Shown here in pieces: positions 31,791-33,616 of a stretch of DNA of 33,616 nucleotides. This stretch comes from a bacterium (GTDB taxonomy: Bacteria > Planctomycetota > Planctomycetia > Kolteriales > Kolteriaceae), in assembly GCA_019748235.1 (NCBI GenBank), contig JAIEPU010000083.1, forward strand, positions 1 to 33,616, given 5' to 3'. The notes beneath the pieces were generated by a model that was not told the DNA's origin, searched no databases, and saw nothing but the letters and a program-made list of their open reading frames with translations. The position numbers were made by a program, and so were the translations under genes. Each line of letters opens with the position of its first letter. The stretch's first letter is position 1.

Positions 31791-33616
31791 TTATTCGAGG
31801 TAGGTGTAGCCTTCGAGACCTGATTCGTAAAAGTGAAGCAGGGTACCAACCTCGCTGACAGAGATGCGCCCGTCGCGCCCCGCTCGTTCGACCGATTTAC
31901 GGAACATCGCGGCCAATGCCTCGGCAGAGAACTGCACATAATTGAGGACTTCGCGGACCGTATCCCCCTTGACGACCGTTTCGATCGCCGGGCGACCGTC
32001 AGCATCAAGATGAACATGGACCGCATGGGTGTCGCCGAACAAATTGTGAAGGTCACCGAGGATTTCCTGATACGCACCGACAAGGAACGTGCCAAGGAAA
32101 TAGGGCTGACCGGTGAATTGGTGCAATTCCAGGACTCGCTTCACGTCGCGCTGATCAACGAATCGATCGACCTTGCCGTCCGAATCACAGGTGATGTCCA
32201 CGAGCGTACAGCGACGGTCGGGGTATTCATTCAGGCGATGGATCGGAGCGATGGGGAAAAGTTGCCCGCATGCCCAGTTGTCCGGAATCGATTGAAAAAC
32301 CGAGTAGTTGCAGACGTAGCTATCGGCAAGCACGGTCTCGAGTTCGCGGAGTTCATCGGGAACGTAGTCGAGACCTTGGCTTCGCCGGTGGACATCGATG
32401 GCGATCGACCAGTAGAGCCGTTCTGCTAGATCTCGCTGCTTGAGGGTCAAGTAGCCGAGCTTGAACATGTGGAAAGCTTCGTCACGATAGGCAACCGCAT
32501 CGTGAAGGACTTCCACCAGGTTCTTGTCGGTCAGCTCATTTCGCGTGTCGTAGAGGTGCTGAATCGGAGACGGCACCTCGGCATCGCTGCTGGAGTTGAA
32601 AATCTCTTCCTTGGTCGGCACGGGAGGCTGCGTGATCTCATGCGCGTCGATCACTTCCATGATGAGCACGCTGTGCGGAGCGGTGATCGCCCGACCCGAC
32701 TCCGAGAGAATCATCGGATGCGGTACGCCGCACTCATCGCAGATCGATTGAATGCTGAAGACGACGTCACGGGCATATTCGCCAAGATCGTAATTCATCG
32801 ACGAACCGAAGTTCGTTCGCGATCCGTCATAGTCGATACCGAGCCCGCCACCAACGTCGATCGCATTGACGCCTGCCCCGGCGGCATGAAGTTCAACGAA
32901 GAAGCGAGCCGCCTCTTTGATTGCTTCATTAAGTGCGCGAATGTTGGTGATCTGGCTTCCCATGTGGAAATGGACCAGATTGAGGCCGTCCTGCAGGTTC
33001 TCCTGCTGAAGGCGTTCAAGTCCCATCAAGATTTCACGAACGGTCAGGCCGAACTTAGAGCCGCTACCACTCGACGACTCCCAGCGCCCCGCTCCTCGGC
33101 TGGCAAGCTTCAACCGGACGCCGAGTTTCGGTCGGACGTTGTGCTTCTTGGCCCCTTCGATGAGCAATTCGAACTCAGCGAATCGCTCGATCACGGGAAT
33201 GATGTTCCGGCCGATCTTCTGAGCAAGGACGACCGCCTCGATGAACTCGGCATCCTTGTAGCCGTTACAGATGATCGGAGTCTCGTCGTCCTCGATCAGA
33301 GCGAGCGCGATGAATAATTCAGGCTTGGAGCCTGCTTCGAGGCCGAAGCCATACTTGCGATTGTGCTCGACGATTTCCTGAACGACATGCCTTTGCTGGT
33401 TCACCTTGATCGGATAAACGCAGCGATACTGGTTCTGGAACTTGAGATTGTTGATCGCTTCGGTAAAGGCGTCATGAATTTCAGTGATGCGATGGCGGAG
33501 AACATCCGAGAAGCGAAGAAGAATCGGCATCTCAAGTCCGCGCTGGCGGATCTGATCGACCAAGAGTTTCAAATCGACCGCGTTCTTGGGATCTCGCGTC
33601 GGAAAGACGACGATGT
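31791..33616 (-). CDS. speA: biosynthetic arginine decarboxylase SpeA, 5'-partial at right edge
   Basis: This PLP enzyme of fold III decarboxylates arginine to agmatine, the first step of polyamine synthesis by the arginine route. The frame remains open to the right edge and its first residues (F-P-T-R-D-P-K-N-A-V-D) match the family, so the true start lies beyond the window; a TTG at 33572 is internal. Visible motifs are Y-P-I-K-V-N-Q-Q (with the PLP Lys), G-L-E-A-G-S-K-P-E-L, H-F-H-M-G-S-Q, D-V-G-G-G-L-G-I-D-Y-D-G-S and the late D-I-T-C-D-S-D-G-K. About 608 residues are present of a usual 630-660. Cytosolic. Ends in a strong terminator. Confidence 0.95.
   Translation of the reverse strand, partial: IVVFPTRDPKNAVDLKLLVDQIRQRGLEMPILLRFSDVLRHRITEIHDAFTEAINNLKFQNQYRCVYPIKVNQQRHVVQEIVEHNRKYGFGLEAGSKPELFIALALIEDDETPIICNGYKDAEFIEAVVLAQKIGRNIIPVIERFAEFELLIEGAKKHNVRPKLGVRLKLASRGAGRWESSSGSGSKFGLTVREILMGLERLQQENLQDGLNLVHFHMGSQITNIRALNEAIKEAARFFVELHAAGAGVNAIDVGGGLGIDYDGSRTNFGSSMNYDLGEYARDVVFSIQSICDECGVPHPMILSESGRAITAPHSVLIMEVIDAHEITQPPVPTKEEIFNSSSDAEVPSPIQHLYDTRNELTDKNLVEVLHDAVAYRDEAFHMFKLGYLTLKQRDLAERLYWSIAIDVHRRSQGLDYVPDELRELETVLADSYVCNYSVFQSIPDNWACGQLFPIAPIHRLNEYPDRRCTLVDITCDSDGKVDRFVDQRDVKRVLELHQFTGQPYFLGTFLVGAYQEILGDLHNLFGDTHAVHVHLDADGRPAIETVVKGDTVREVLNYVQFSAEALAAMFRKSVERAGRDGRISVSEVGTLLHFYESGLEGYTYLE

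Noticed and set aside
32469-33317. 282-codon plus-strand frame inside speA
   Set aside because: speA has unmistakable family motifs across the whole interval; this frame has none.
1-33616. Mobile elements, CRISPR arrays, tRNA/rRNA genes, defence cassettes
   Set aside because: No transposase, integrase, terminal repeats, regularly spaced repeats or tRNA-like sequence was seen; gene content and base use are even throughout.

Overview
The window looks like ordinary chromosome from a free-living Gram-negative-type bacterium, most likely a planctomycete (Planctomycetota). This placement is inferred from the gene mix and not proven. The mix includes a PPi-type phosphofructokinase, futalosine-pathway menaquinone genes (mqnE plus a UbiA-like prenyltransferase), a PEP-CTERM secreted protein, a CsrA, a GAF-type sigma-54 activator, TIM-barrel sugar isomerase and Gfo/Idh/MocA genes, and several large secreted proteins of unknown function. 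The DNA is moderately GC-rich. Genes lie on both strands in short operons of one to four, often with 4-nt start/stop overlaps. I see no rRNA, tRNA, CRISPR array, transposase, integrase or phage gene.

Layout. 1-896: the end of a SCO1/SenC-like gene, then a DUF420 membrane protein, probably the tail of a cytochrome oxidase assembly operon. 1185-3113: PPi-phosphofructokinase and a NUDIX hydrolase. 3386-6264: a MacB/LolD-like ABC ATPase translationally coupled to a secreted protein with 15-residue Y-x-N-G repeats. 6271-9358: acyltransferase-3 membrane protein facing a YifB/ComM AAA ATPase. 9362-11999: a two-gene ABC-2 exporter and a TIM-barrel isomerase. 12386-15042: a PEP-CTERM protein and rhamnulokinase, converging on a strong hairpin terminator. 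15228-17939: mqnE, a mqnP-like prenyltransferase and mobB. 18149-20814: DUF488, an RdgC-like protein and a Gfo/Idh/MocA oxidoreductase. 21205-22919: two related tiny membrane proteins and a glycosyltransferase. 23192-25626: csrA and a large secreted protein with a secretin-like C-terminal half. 25728-31376: sulfate uptake genes sbp-cysT-cysW-cysA, divergent from a sigma-54 activator. 31386-33616: a Gdx/SugE-type SMR transporter and arginine decarboxylase speA, which runs off the right edge.

The most informative system is the sulfate locus. The sbp leader contains a near-consensus -24/-12 promoter (GGCAC-N5-TTGC). The divergent gene encodes an activator with a GAF domain, a GSFTGA loop and a Fis-type HTH. 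A perfect 11-bp inverted repeat lies about 130-165 bp upstream of the predicted sbp start site, where an enhancer for such an activator would be expected, and it abuts the activator's own start. Together these form a self-contained candidate circuit for sigma-54 control of sulfate uptake.

Other points worth a second look are a SCO1-like protein lacking one of its two copper-site cysteines, the repeat protein coupled to an orphan ABC ATPase, a csrA leader with two spaced GGA motifs that could be autoregulatory, the truncated secretin-like protein, and speA next to a guanidinium-type exporter.
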